A DNA stretch of 64,000 nt, taken from positions 124,001-188,000 of the forward strand of contig DATJAY010000003.1 in assembly GCA_035515795.1 (NCBI GenBank). The letters are read 5' to 3'. Numbering within the stretch: the first letter of the stretch is position 1; every line of letters starts with the position of its first letter. The position numbers and the translations under genes were made by a program. Of the stretch, positions 36,842 to 44,990 are shown piece by piece. Below the pieces are notes generated by a model. That model was not told the origin of the DNA. It was given only the letters and a program-made list of their open reading frames with translations, and did no database searches. Source of the DNA: Candidatus Acidiferrales bacterium (GTDB lineage: Bacteria > Bacteroidota > Ignavibacteria > Kryptoniales > JAKASW01).

Positions 36842-36960
36842 GGCAAACAAAAAGGCGGCGTTGTCACCGAAAGAGGTGATAACGTTTGTTGCTAATGACC
36901 GCCCTTAGTTTGCCGTTTGCGCCCTCTGTTCAGTTGCCACTGTGCAGAGGGTTTTTATTT
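36842..36960. terminator. Bidirectional hairpin cluster between two minus-strand genes
   Basis: GGCAAAC (36842-36848) can pair with GTTTGCC (36908-36914), GGCGG (36854-36858) with CCGCC (36899-36903), and CGTTGTCACC with GGTGATAACG inside them. On the minus strand this nest is followed by TTTTTGTTT, giving an intrinsic terminator for the 36963 gene. On the plus strand a separate stem CCCTCTG/CAGAGGG (36922-36951) is followed by TTTTTATTT. The plus-strand arrangement resembles a small structured RNA with its own terminator, but no promoter is clear. Confidence 0.55.
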
Positions 36961-36962
36961 CT

Positions 36963-38051
36963 TTATTGCGTTCCTCTGTACGCTATTGCCTGGTTTTCAC
37001 CATTCTCATAGCCTACGATAAAGACACTATTATCTTTTATCCAGATGCCGTTGAGATTAGACTGCTTTGATTTGTCAAAAAACTGATTGTATATGTGCCA
37101 TGAATTCGCATTCCAATGAATTATCAAATCGTGCGAGCCGCAGATAAAAACATTATTCGCTGAGGAGTTGCCTCGCACGGCAAGCATCTCTGCCAAATAG
37201 TAAAAGTTTTCGGTCGGGGCATTATTCGGAATATTAGAAAGCCTCCAATTCCCAGGTGTACCCTCGTAGCAAAGATCGCCAACTACATATATCTTGCTGA
37301 GTGTATTAGACCAGACACCATGAAAGCCACCATAGAGAGTTGTATCACTTTCATTTCCCCCTTTTGCCACCGTTTTCCATGAGATACCATCTGACTCTAG
37401 TAATACACCTTCTCCTGTACTATCCTGATTTCCTGCAGCATATATATGTGAATCGTCCAATCCCCAAACCGAATGAAGGTTCATAGTTGTACCACTTTGT
37501 TCTTGAGTCCAGGTTGTACCATCATATTTGAGAATCAACCCTCCCCACCCAACAGCATAGAGATTTGAAGAACTAGTACCCCACACCGACTGAAGCAATG
37601 CATATTGTTGCAGTTTCCATGTGGTCCATGATTTCCCATCCCAGTGACTTATCAGAGCATAGTTATCGTTGTACACTGGAACCTCACCCACGACCCAAAA
37701 GTCATCCGTGCCGAATCCATAGATACCAAACAAAACTCCGTCCAGATAATTCGATGATGACCACTTCGTTCCATCCCAACGCATTATCGCTGTGTATGCA
37801 TAGGGAGAATATGATAATATTACAATTCCAACTGCATAAACATTATTTATATCTGTTCCCCAGACATTGTACAATACGCTCGGTTGAGTACCGATCGAGT
37901 CAATTGCCCAAATAAATGTATGACTCGTGGAATCCGAGCCACCTCCATGGTGCGGGCCGGTGAGCAAGTTGCAGCTAAACGAAAATATCAGTAGCACATT
38001 ACAAGCAACTACAACAAGAAAATATTCTAGCGTTGGTAAGATCTTTTTCAT
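36963..38051 (-). CDS. Propeller-type lipoprotein
   Basis: 362 residues. The hydrophobic N-terminus ends in a lipobox-like IFSFSC, so it is probably a lipoprotein. The body is a series of about seven propeller-like repeats with VWG...NVYAVG and W-D-G-x-x-W patterns (MRWDGTKWSS, SHWDGKSWTT, KYDGTTWTQ). The start codon directly follows the stop of the gene at 38052, showing translational coupling. No enzymatic motif is seen; a binding or scaffold role at the outer membrane is likely. Confidence 0.75.
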   Translation of the reverse strand: MKKILPTLEYFLVVVACNVLLIFSFSCNLLTGPHHGGGSDSTSHTFIWAIDSIGTQPSVLYNVWGTDINNVYAVGIVILSYSPYAYTAIMRWDGTKWSSSNYLDGVLFGIYGFGTDDFWVVGEVPVYNDNYALISHWDGKSWTTWKLQQYALLQSVWGTSSSNLYAVGWGGLILKYDGTTWTQEQSGTTMNLHSVWGLDDSHIYAAGNQDSTGEGVLLESDGISWKTVAKGGNESDTTLYGGFHGVWSNTLSKIYVVGDLCYEGTPGNWRLSNIPNNAPTENFYYLAEMLAVRGNSSANNVFICGSHDLIIHWNANSWHIYNQFFDKSKQSNLNGIWIKDNSVFIVGYENGENQAIAYRGTQ

Positions 38052-38690
38052 CTATTTACGCACTCCTCGTATTCCAATTCCAAAGCTGTATATCCCCCAT
38101 ATGAGATTATTTCCGAAATATTGATAGTCAAACTTCGGATAAAACTTCAGTCCCCAAAGTGGGACACCAACTCCGGCGCCAACCACTCGATTATTATTTG
38201 TAATTTCTGTCAAGCTCGCAGAGAAAAAACTGTTAGAAAAATCTGATGATGTTGTCTTCAAGAAATGATAAATACTGTAATGAACATACGGTTCAAAGCC
38301 GCTGATGTTTTTGCTGAGTGTTCCACCATATCGCAAATAAGTATAGCCTCCAAACAAATCTCCGAAAGTCATATCAGGAGCAAAATCGAACATCTCGAAT
38401 GTTCCAGGATTGATCTGATCCCGCAGGGACACTTCAAGCAGTCTTGGTATAACAAACCGTCCGTCGGCTTCGAACCTCAGCGGCAATCCAAGTGACAAAA
38501 GAAATGATGGGACAAAAGCAAGGCTTTGGGAATATGTGACCGAATTGTCCGTGCTTTTTATAATAATGTCGTCCGCTCCAAAGCCGAGCGAGAACTTGCC
38601 CGGCTCAAGCGTTCGACCAGTATAAAAACTGCTGGAAGTGATACAACCAAGGGACCCAATTGCAAGTATGGTTAATATAAAATGTTTCAT
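38052..38690 (-). CDS. Outer-membrane-type lipoprotein
   Basis: 212 residues from ATG at 38690 with AGGAGG upstream. A short hydrophobic leader ends at LAIGSLGC, a lipobox. The rest is Gly/Tyr/Phe-rich with alternating polarity (FSLGFGADDI, YTYLRYGGTLSKN, IYSFGIGIRG), consistent with an outer-membrane barrel or beta-sandwich. It is the first long gene after promoter D (38991-39006) and is coupled to the propeller lipoprotein. Family unknown. Confidence 0.7.
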   Translation of the reverse strand: MKHFILTILAIGSLGCITSSSFYTGRTLEPGKFSLGFGADDIIIKSTDNSVTYSQSLAFVPSFLLSLGLPLRFEADGRFVIPRLLEVSLRDQINPGTFEMFDFAPDMTFGDLFGGYTYLRYGGTLSKNISGFEPYVHYSIYHFLKTTSSDFSNSFFSASLTEITNNNRVVGAGVGVPLWGLKFYPKFDYQYFGNNLIWGIYSFGIGIRGVRK

Positions 38691-38716
38691 TGGGGTTTTC
38701 CTCCTGATTGATTTCT

Positions 38717-38869
38717 CTAATCTCGCTCAAGTGTACTCACTAATGCAATGCCGACGGCACTTTTCGCCTTATTAACATCTGGATTCAATCGCTTGTCCTC
38801 GCTACCCAAGGAACAGTTCCCTAAATATGCACGGGTTTGAATTTCAACACAAATGTAAGTGGGGGTCAT
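38717..38869 (-). CDS. Possible 50-residue ORF in the leader of the 38690 gene
   Basis: An open frame from ATG at 38869 to TAG at 38717, 26 bp before the next gene. AAGGAG lies about 13 bases upstream, rather far. The C-terminal half (VNKAKSAVGIALVSTLER) looks helical. No family is recognised; it may be leader sequence only. Confidence 0.3.
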   Translation of the reverse strand: MTPTYICVEIQTRAYLGNCSLGSEDKRLNPDVNKAKSAVGIALVSTLERD

Positions 38870-38990
38870 AAGGCACACACAACTCCTTGGAATAACAGTC
38901 TCCCTTTATCTCCTTAAACTTTTCCTCTGAAACGTGTCTCCCTGAGATGAATCTGTAAAAGTCCGTTTCTGAAGTTGCCACCTTTGGTGA

Positions 38991-39006
38991 CTCAAGATCT
39001 ATGCCG
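38991..39006 (-). promoter_or_regulatory. Sigma-54-type promoter D
   Basis: Minus strand CGGCATAGATCTTGAG: GGCAT-N5-TTG with GA at -12, the weakest of the four, but at exactly the same 48-bp distance from its palindromes (39055-39096). Predicted to drive the 38690 to 31684 run. Confidence 0.6.
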
Positions 39007-39054
39007 TTGTTTTTGCCTTTAAAAGAACGGGATTTCGAAGCTCGCTTTGGAAAG

Positions 39055-39096
39055 TGAGCAAAGGTTTGCCCACTTGATTGGGAAATCCCTTTCCCA
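39055..39096. promoter_or_regulatory. Paired 18-bp palindromes, predicted activator site D
   Basis: TGAGCAAAGGTTTGCCCA (39055-39072) and TGGGAAATCCCTTTCCCA (39079-39096), 6-bp spacer. Immediately beyond it is a short hairpin (CCAGG...CCTGG, 39098-39114) that may end the gene at 39150. Confidence 0.8.
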
Positions 39097-39149
39097 ACCA
39101 GGTTGTAAGCCTGGCTAATTTTCGCAACTGAATCTCAGCATGACGCGTC

Positions 39150-40433
39150 TCACTTGATCACCATTAGTTTCTTTGTCTCCGCAAAATTTCCGGCAGTCAT
39201 CCTGTAGAAATAAACACCGCTCGGCAAGTTTCCTGCGTTGAAAGTCACCGCATGATCTCCCGCCGTTTCTCGTTCATCGACAAGAGTCTTCACCTCCCTT
39301 CCGAGCACGTCGTATATCTTGAGTGTTACGAAGCTACTTTTTGGCAATCCATAACTGATTTTTGTGGAAGGATTGAACGGATTCGGGTAGTTTTGCGAAA
39401 GAGAAAATCTGATTGGTAAGGTCGCCGCTCTACCCTTCACAGAAGCGACAACATTGGTGCTTTTGTACAGTCCGCCCCCATGGGTCCCGGCATAGAGATA
39501 ACCGTCAGACCCAACGGCCAATGAGAAGACATGGCGGCTCTGAAGGCCGCTGTCGATTTGTTCCCAGCTCTCGCCATAATCTGTCGAAAGAAATACACCA
39601 TTCGTGTCTGTACCGGCGTAGATTTTGTTCCCCGCCGCGATAACGAGAACAGTCACATTGTTATTAAGCCGGGTAGTGTCAGTGGACGAGAAAGTGGCGC
39701 CGTGATCCGTTGAAAGGAAAACACCGTGCCATGTTCCTATGAAGATATCGCCATTCCCACTGGTAGCCCAGGCGTTTACAACTGCGAACGGGTCACTTAC
39801 AGATACGCCGCTCCATGATTGGCCGTCGTCAGTCGATCTTTCGGCTCCGCCGAATTGGAAAGATACAAACAGGCAACCGCTTACTGAATCGCAGAAGACG
39901 GAGTGGACATCGGCAAGTGATGAACCCTGATAGTATTGGAATGTGCCAAATGCCGTTGAAGACACATACCATGAATAACCATTGACTTGATGAAGGCCAT
40001 CGCCGTATGTTCCAGCCCATACGGTCTTGGTGGAAGGATTAAAAGCAAGCGACATAATGGGAACTGTGGCACCGGTGTAATCGTAAGTAGTATATTGAGT
40101 AGACCAAGTCTGTCCGCTGTCGCCGGACACGGCGATTTGGTCGTATCCCCCTGCAACGATGTACCCCAGCGGAGATGCGCATATTGGATTGCCGCCTCCG
40201 GGGTCTGGCCCGCCGGCCTCAGTGTCCCAAGAAACGCCGGCATCTGTTGATCGATATATCGCGGGTGTCCTCACAAAAAGATAGCCAGCACTGTTCGCTG
40301 CGATTGAGAATACATAGGTCTCAGGCAGGCTTGTCTTCTGCCAGAAATCCGTTTGAGCCTGGCCGTGGTTTGGAAACACGACCACGGTCAGCAAAAGATT
40401 CACGGCACGCATGAAGGAAAGATTGTGTTTCAT
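39150..40433 (-). CDS. Secreted BNR-propeller protein with T9SS sorting domain
   Basis: 427 residues from ATG at 40433 with GAGGTGA upstream. The signal peptide ends at HGQAQ. About seven propeller units with BNR/Asp-box-like motifs follow (YRSTDAGVSW, ERSTDDGQSW, FLSTDHGATF, FLSTDYGESW, YKSTNV). The last 85 residues are a type IX sorting domain (YPNPFNPSTKISYGLPKSSF) ending in KKLMVIK. Likely exported and surface-anchored; the ligand is unknown. It is the last gene of the HTH-led run starting at 41707. Confidence 0.85.
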   Translation of the reverse strand: MKHNLSFMRAVNLLLTVVVFPNHGQAQTDFWQKTSLPETYVFSIAANSAGYLFVRTPAIYRSTDAGVSWDTEAGGPDPGGGNPICASPLGYIVAGGYDQIAVSGDSGQTWSTQYTTYDYTGATVPIMSLAFNPSTKTVWAGTYGDGLHQVNGYSWYVSSTAFGTFQYYQGSSLADVHSVFCDSVSGCLFVSFQFGGAERSTDDGQSWSGVSVSDPFAVVNAWATSGNGDIFIGTWHGVFLSTDHGATFSSTDTTRLNNNVTVLVIAAGNKIYAGTDTNGVFLSTDYGESWEQIDSGLQSRHVFSLAVGSDGYLYAGTHGGGLYKSTNVVASVKGRAATLPIRFSLSQNYPNPFNPSTKISYGLPKSSFVTLKIYDVLGREVKTLVDERETAGDHAVTFNAGNLPSGVYFYRMTAGNFAETKKLMVIK

Positions 40434-40473
40434 TTGTCACCTCACGTTTCATCGGTCATCCTGTGAGCAAGAA

Positions 40474-40929
40474 CTATTTTGAAATTTCAAGCAGCTTACT
40501 TTTGAATTCTGCAAAGAGCTTATCGGCGGCATCCTTCGTACCATGGCCGAAATTTCCCTGAACCCCAATTATGATGTCTACATGCCTTCCTCCGTTCGTC
40601 GACTTGACGCTGATGGATTGATAATTCTGGTTGCCAAGGAGAATGCCCGATGTAGTGACCGTGCCCGTCGAGATTTGAATTTCGCCCTTCGAGGAGTCGA
40701 TTGAGCTGACATCCAAGGACATTGACTTGCCCACAGCGGCGACCAGGTCAAGGATGTCAGGATATTGGCGGGTCAAGTCAATCGAGTACTTGCCCTGAAA
40801 ATTCTGGATTGAGCCCCCGACCATGTAACCAACCCCCGTGCAAGAGGCGATGAGAAGACACATCGAAGTGATGAAGTAGGCGAACCACGCCCGTAAGGAT
40901 TGTTGAGAATTATTGTTTTCGCTTCGCAT
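40474..40929 (-). CDS. Small lipoprotein
   Basis: 151 residues from ATG at 40929 with AGGAGG six bases upstream. A hydrophobic segment ends in LLIASC, a lipobox. The mature part is an alpha/beta domain with a DLVAAVGKSM helix and alternating strands (GEIQISTGTV). It resembles no family that I can name. It lies between another small lipoprotein and the T9SS propeller gene. Confidence 0.7.
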   Translation of the reverse strand: MRSENNNSQQSLRAWFAYFITSMCLLIASCTGVGYMVGGSIQNFQGKYSIDLTRQYPDILDLVAAVGKSMSLDVSSIDSSKGEIQISTGTVTTSGILLGNQNYQSISVKSTNGGRHVDIIIGVQGNFGHGTKDAADKLFAEFKSKLLEISK

Positions 40930-40961
40930 AAGATACCTCCTGTTATTTGAACCGGGGAAGG

Positions 40962-41432
40962 TCAGTGACTTGGCAGAGATTTGTCGATCCTCTCGTACAG
41001 CCAGTTTTCCAGCCCCGTCACCCTTTCCGCATTATCTTTGCTCACATCATGCCACGCCATCGATTCAGAGGAAGATTCAAGCGTGCAGATTATGGTGAGC
41101 TTCGATTGCGACTGATCAACACTCTTAATAGTGATCGCGTACTTATACCTTGTTGTTATGTCCGGCATTCCCGGAACCAAGTTCATTTGGGTTGGACCCT
41201 GGATGTAATCGGTTGTGATGCGCCCGTCGGATTTGTCTGAGGACGCGATGTTGACTCTCTGACTTTCAAGGACAGCTTCAACCGCATTCCAGAGAGTATC
41301 GATGGAGGCATTGTAAACCTTCTTAGGCTGGTAATTCGCGGTCGGCTCTGGGAAGGTTGCCGACCCGACGTCGACGCAGGCCGAGATAGCCGTACAGATG
41401 AATAGCAATGAAGCATAAAGCAGTGATTTCAC
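40962..41432 (-). CDS. Small lipoprotein of alpha/beta fold
   Basis: 156 residues from a GTG at 41432, with AAAGGGG upstream; the start overlaps the stop of the HTH gene by 4 bp (GTGA). The lipobox-like TAISAC ends the signal. The mature domain (DTLWNAVEAVLESQ, SSDKSDGRITTDYI) recalls the alpha/beta units of BamC-like outer-membrane lipoproteins, a pattern resemblance only. Probably works with the neighbouring lipoprotein at 40474. Confidence 0.65.
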   Translation of the reverse strand: MKSLLYASLLFICTAISACVDVGSATFPEPTANYQPKKVYNASIDTLWNAVEAVLESQRVNIASSDKSDGRITTDYIQGPTQMNLVPGMPDITTRYKYAITIKSVDQSQSKLTIICTLESSSESMAWHDVSKDNAERVTGLENWLYERIDKSLPSH

Positions 41433-41707
41433 GATTGTTCCCCTTTCATAATTTTGTCTTTGTTCTTTTTAAATCTATTGGTTGGGATAAGGTCCCCTAG
41501 GAGATCCTTCGACTTGAGCGAATCAAGCCTCAGCCTCCGAAGGTCATCTTCAATAATCGCCTGCATCCTTTCGATTTGGACGGGACTTCCTCTTATTCCC
41601 CGGAGAATTTGTCTGACATACGACGGAGTGACCCCCAGCATCGCTGCCAGGACAACCTTGTCGATCCCGATGAAAAGCACATTGCTTCTTTTATTCGCAA
41701 TAGGCAT
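41429..41707 (-). CDS. Helix-turn-helix protein heading the lipoprotein operon
   Basis: 92 residues from ATG at 41707. An HTH is visible at residues 13-50 (DKVVLAAMLGVTPSYVRQIL), followed by a basic C-terminal tail. It is divergent from the HTH gene at 41756, with a near-perfect palindrome between them, and overlaps the downstream lipoprotein gene by 4 bp. Likely an autoregulator of its own operon. Confidence 0.65.
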   Translation of the reverse strand: MPIANKRSNVLFIGIDKVVLAAMLGVTPSYVRQILRGIRGSPVQIERMQAIIEDDLRRLRLDSLKSKDLLGDLIPTNRFKKNKDKIMKGEQS

Positions 41708-41716
41708 CTTTGTTTG

Positions 41717-41734
41717 TGTTTCGCTGGCGAAACA
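41717..41734. promoter_or_regulatory. Operator palindrome between divergent HTH genes
   Basis: TGTTTCGC-TG-GCGAAACA is a perfect dyad with 8-bp arms, 10 bp from the start of the minus-strand HTH gene and 22 bp from the plus-strand one. Its position fits a shared operator for one or both HTH proteins. Confidence 0.6.
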
Positions 41735-41755
41735 AGATAAGAAATATTCTTACTA

Positions 41756-42226
41756 ATGTCAATAGGCAAACATAGAAATATTCCGGCACGCGATCAACGC
41801 ATTGAAATCGGGGGCCGGGTGGAGGAGTACAGGAAGATCCTCGGATTGGGCAAAGTGGAATTCGCGAAGCTTCTTGAAAAGAACCCCGCTGACTACAACA
41901 AGTACTTGGACGCGCGACTCGATCCTCAGGGCTTGTTCTTAGCCCTAAGAAAAGCGGGCTGTGACCTCAACTGGCTTGTTGACGGGAGCGGCTCGCCGCC
42001 GAAACCTGTCCTGGGCGAGTCGATCCTCGAATACGAATCGGAAGAAATGAGGGAAGAGGTTGAGGCCGAGAGTGACAGGATCGCGAAGATAGTGCAGCTC
42101 TCATCACCGGGCATTACGCCCGTTCAGGCACGAGATTTACGTGAAGCGTTGAAGAAATGGGTAATTAAACGATACCTAACGGAGCACGAAGGAACTCGGA
42201 AATCGGTCAAAAGAGAAAAGGGGTAA
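41756..42226 (+). CDS. XRE-type helix-turn-helix regulator
   Basis: 156 residues from ATG at 41756. Residues 20-75 form a CI/XRE-like domain (GGRVEEYRKILGLGKVEFA, ADYNKYLDARLDP, then CDLNWLVDGSGSPP, typical of phage-repressor-type HTH proteins). The C-terminal 80 residues are helical and acidic, perhaps for oligomerisation. No strong ribosome site is seen before 41756. It may bind the palindrome at 41717-41734. Confidence 0.65.
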   Translation: MSIGKHRNIPARDQRIEIGGRVEEYRKILGLGKVEFAKLLEKNPADYNKYLDARLDPQGLFLALRKAGCDLNWLVDGSGSPPKPVLGESILEYESEEMREEVEAESDRIAKIVQLSSPGITPVQARDLREALKKWVIKRYLTEHEGTRKSVKREKG

Positions 42227-42301
42227 GATGAAGGGGTTGATGCTCTAGCTCACTTCGCGATGCTCTAATAAAATGAGGGGAAGAAGGGAAGAGATGAACC
42301 A

Positions 42302-42709
42302 GTGCAATTAATCCAGTGGACCCAAGAGTTGAGCGTCAGCATCGAAGAGTTCGACAGACAACATAAGAAGCTGGTGAACCTGATGAACCTGCTCCATAAT
42401 TCGATGAATAAGGGGGAAAACAGAGATGTACTTAAAAACTTTCTGAACGAGCTGGCAGACTACACGGTTTATCATTTCAAGTCAGAAGAGAAACTGCTTC
42501 AGGAACACATGTTCCCGTTGTACGCGATTCACAAAAAGGAACACGATGAGTTGACAAAACAGATCTTCGCGATAAAAACAAGTTTCGAGCAAGGAAATAC
42601 CTCTCTCACTGTGGAATTCATGGACTTCCTTAAGAATTGGCTGAACAAACATATCCTGCAGGTAGATAAGAAATATTGCGACTTCTTAAATTCCAAAGGA
42701 GTCCATTAG
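42302..42709 (+). CDS. Bacteriohemerythrin
   Basis: 135 residues from GTG at 42302. The hemerythrin di-iron ligands are in place: His in FDRQHKKLV, His/Glu in YHFKSEEKLL, His in HKKEHDELT and the closing HILQVDKKY. Bacterial single-domain hemerythrins bind oxygen reversibly and are thought to store, deliver or sense it. No fused domain is present and no operon partner is obvious. Confidence 0.9.
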   Translation: MQLIQWTQELSVSIEEFDRQHKKLVNLMNLLHNSMNKGENRDVLKNFLNELADYTVYHFKSEEKLLQEHMFPLYAIHKKEHDELTKQIFAIKTSFEQGNTSLTVEFMDFLKNWLNKHILQVDKKYCDFLNSKGVH

Positions 42710-42776
42710 AACTAACGAACAGCCATTGTACAGTCCTTGCGGAAATATGGTTGACGGGTTGAGGTCGCGAGTTCAG

Positions 42777-43148
42777 CTAGTCACGCAACAGATGGCGTAT
42801 CGCGAGATCACGATCTCTGAAAAGAGTCACATCCAAACCGGCATTCCTCGCTACAGTCTCGACGAAATCATGGGAGTTGTCTTCCGGGCTCACCAAAAGT
42901 GCAACCCGGGCATTCTTATCGATGTCCGGTGATATCATTATGTCTTTAAACGCGAAGTCGTAGTTGTTCGAAACCGAATCGACATTTCTGGACTCAGTTG
43001 CATCCACTAAGTATCGGGATATCCCAAGTTTCTTTCCCAAGAAGTGTGCCTCGAGGTCTTGCCTCAGCGCCATCTCGCTTGTGAGGTCTCCCTTGATTTT
43101 CAAAACAATGTAACTCCGACTAGCAGCTGGTCTTATAGTATATGACAC
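42777..43148 (-). CDS. STAS/SpoIIAA-like domain protein
   Basis: 123 residues from ATG at 43148. The alternating strand/helix order (SYIVLKIKGDLT, then KKLGISRYLVDATESRN, then ARVALLVSPEDNS) fits the SpoIIAA/STAS-like single-domain fold. No conserved Ser for phosphorylation is evident at the usual place, so a binding function is likelier. It lies 16 bp after a truncated DUF72-type fragment. Confidence 0.6.
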   Translation of the reverse strand: MSYTIRPAASRSYIVLKIKGDLTSEMALRQDLEAHFLGKKLGISRYLVDATESRNVDSVSNNYDFAFKDIMISPDIDKNARVALLVSPEDNSHDFVETVARNAGLDVTLFRDRDLAIRHLLRD

Positions 43149-43164
43149 TGGCGCTGTTCCGTTT

Positions 43165-43344
43165 TCATTTCCCTAACAATCCACCCGGGGAAAAATGGCG
43201 GCAGAATGTACTGTTGACTTGCACGCAGTGGAAGAAGTCGGCACCAATCCTCAGCTCCGAGAATCCTTTCTCCTTCTTTTCAGTGTAGAAAGGATCGTAC
43301 CAGTCAACGTAGCTCCATCCGGCTGTGGTGCCGAAGATTTCCAT
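43165..43344 (-). pseudogene. N-terminal fragment of a DUF72-family protein
   Basis: A 59-residue minus-strand frame from ATG at 43344 to TGA at 43165. The motif AGWSYVDWYDPFYTEKKE followed by VQVNSTFCRHF matches the start of DUF72 (YecE-type) proteins (GWSYKDWxGxFYP, then EVNSTFYR). The family normally runs to about 240 residues, so this is a truncated remnant. Confidence 0.55.
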
Positions 43345-43632
43345 AACTATCGCTTTCCGCTCTCTTGTAAATTCCTCTGAATTGTCTGATTCAGGAAACG
43401 AAATCTATCGCGACGGCTTTTCAAAATCAAGTTCTCCGGGAATGAACGGAAACATGCCAAATGGATGTTACCTTTACCGTATGAAGAAGGCCAACCTTTC
43501 GGTCTATGGCCTCCTAAGGAAGTCCAAGAACCATCTTTATGCAGGAAAAGTATTTCTTCGTGGAATAAGGCGCCGTTTAGGTGCCATTGAGTGAGCCGCA
43601 AGGGCTATGCCTGGAGAAAGAAAAGGTGAGAC

Positions 43633-44142
43633 ATGGAAATAACATCGGTGAAATCATTTCTCGATTATTACGAGCGCGTAAGGGAAAGAACCAAACGGCT
43701 CATGGAAGTAATTAGGCCCGAACATCTTGACTTTGCCTATATGCCGGGGAAGTTCACGGTCGGAGACGAAATAAGGCATATCGCAACAATCGAACGCTAC
43801 ATGTTTGCAGAAACCGTTGCAGGGAGACGGAGCGCGTATCAGGGTTGCGGAAGGCAATTAGCAGACGGTTACGAAAATATCTTGAAATATTTTGACGACC
43901 TTCACAGGGAATCTCTTGATATTTTCAGGAGTCTCAGCGATGAAGATTTGAAACGCAGATGTACAACCCCGGGGGATGTACAGATGGCGATATGGAAATG
44001 GCTACGCGTGATGGTGGAACACGAAATACACCATCGTGCCCAATTATACATATACCTTAATCTTCTGAAAGTGAAAACACCCCCGATATTTGGTTTAACA
44101 GCAGAAGAGATACAAGAAAGAAGCGTCAAAAATCCAGCCTGA
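43633..44142 (+). CDS. DinB-family protein
   Basis: 169 residues. A four-helix DinB fold is indicated by a His in the second helix (EIRHIATIERYMF) and a C-terminal HEIHHRAQLYIYL, the three-histidine metal site of the family. DinB-like proteins include thiol transferases and many of unknown substrate. AAAGGTGAG precedes the ATG. Stands alone, but another DinB member lies 200 bp away on the other strand. Confidence 0.85.
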   Translation: MEITSVKSFLDYYERVRERTKRLMEVIRPEHLDFAYMPGKFTVGDEIRHIATIERYMFAETVAGRRSAYQGCGRQLADGYENILKYFDDLHRESLDIFRSLSDEDLKRRCTTPGDVQMAIWKWLRVMVEHEIHHRAQLYIYLNLLKVKTPPIFGLTAEEIQERSVKNPA

Positions 44143-44335
44143 CAACTAATGGCGGCAAACTGGAAAGCGGCCGTCAGCGATTCGGACAGAGAAATGCGCT
44201 TTTTATGATCCGATTCCCTCAGCTGATGCCAAGACACACTGACATTTCTTAAATCCTCTTCGGAGTCTAGTCAAATGGTTGATTGTTAGCTCTGCATGCC
44301 CGGATTACTTGTCATTACAGAGTTTCGGTGGCAAC

Positions 44336-44860
44336 TTATTTCTCTAGGCATATGAGTTTCACCAGTTCGGTTATCCTGGCCAGATGATGGTCATCATGCT
44401 CGGCAACAAACAAGAACAAGTCCATCGTTCTCATCGGGGTTTTCAATCTCGGATGGAGGGCGGAGCTGAATATTTGCTTCTCATCGAGCATTTCAAGCAA
44501 AGTAACAGTCACTTTCCTTATCTGCCTGAAGCGGCTAAGTAGTTCTTCAGTTGGGACTGCATCATGGTTAGCCGTACTTGTTTTGGTGTTCTGTAAATCA
44601 GTGGGCCTTAATTCGGTTTTGCCGCTTATGATATCGTCGAGACGGCCTTGCCAGAGCGGCTCGAGGTCAGTCAAATGACCGGCATTTTCCTTTATGGTCC
44701 ATTTACCATCTATCCTTACTGTCAATATATCGGGAGATACTGATCTGAACTTTTCCTCAAGGCGGGCAGGCGTTCCTGCGAGTCGTTCGATAATTGAGGG
44801 AAAAATATTTTGATTAGCTGTAAAATTAAACTCTCGTCTAAACCATTTTACTTGTCCCAT
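44336..44860 (-). CDS. DinB-family protein, second copy
   Basis: 174 residues. The DinB metal site is visible in IKENAGHLTDLEPLW and in VAEHDDHHLARI. It is not a close copy of the protein at 43633; the two share only family motifs. Convergent with that gene across a short spacer. Confidence 0.8.
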   Translation of the reverse strand: MGQVKWFRREFNFTANQNIFPSIIERLAGTPARLEEKFRSVSPDILTVRIDGKWTIKENAGHLTDLEPLWQGRLDDIISGKTELRPTDLQNTKTSTANHDAVPTEELLSRFRQIRKVTVTLLEMLDEKQIFSSALHPRLKTPMRTMDLFLFVAEHDDHHLARITELVKLICLEK

Positions 44861-44990
44861 TTTATGCTCTGCGCCTATTCTTTATTTGGAATTCGAATGT
44901 ATGTTCGAATCAATCTAAAGTCAAGCCTCGGCAGGTCACGAGCAGATACAATGGGCAGAAAATCATTATATTATGGAAAAGGAGGCATCC

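Noticed and set aside
43347-43601. 84-codon minus-strand open frame
   Set aside because: It lies just upstream of the DUF72 fragment in another frame, without a ribosome site or recognisable motif.
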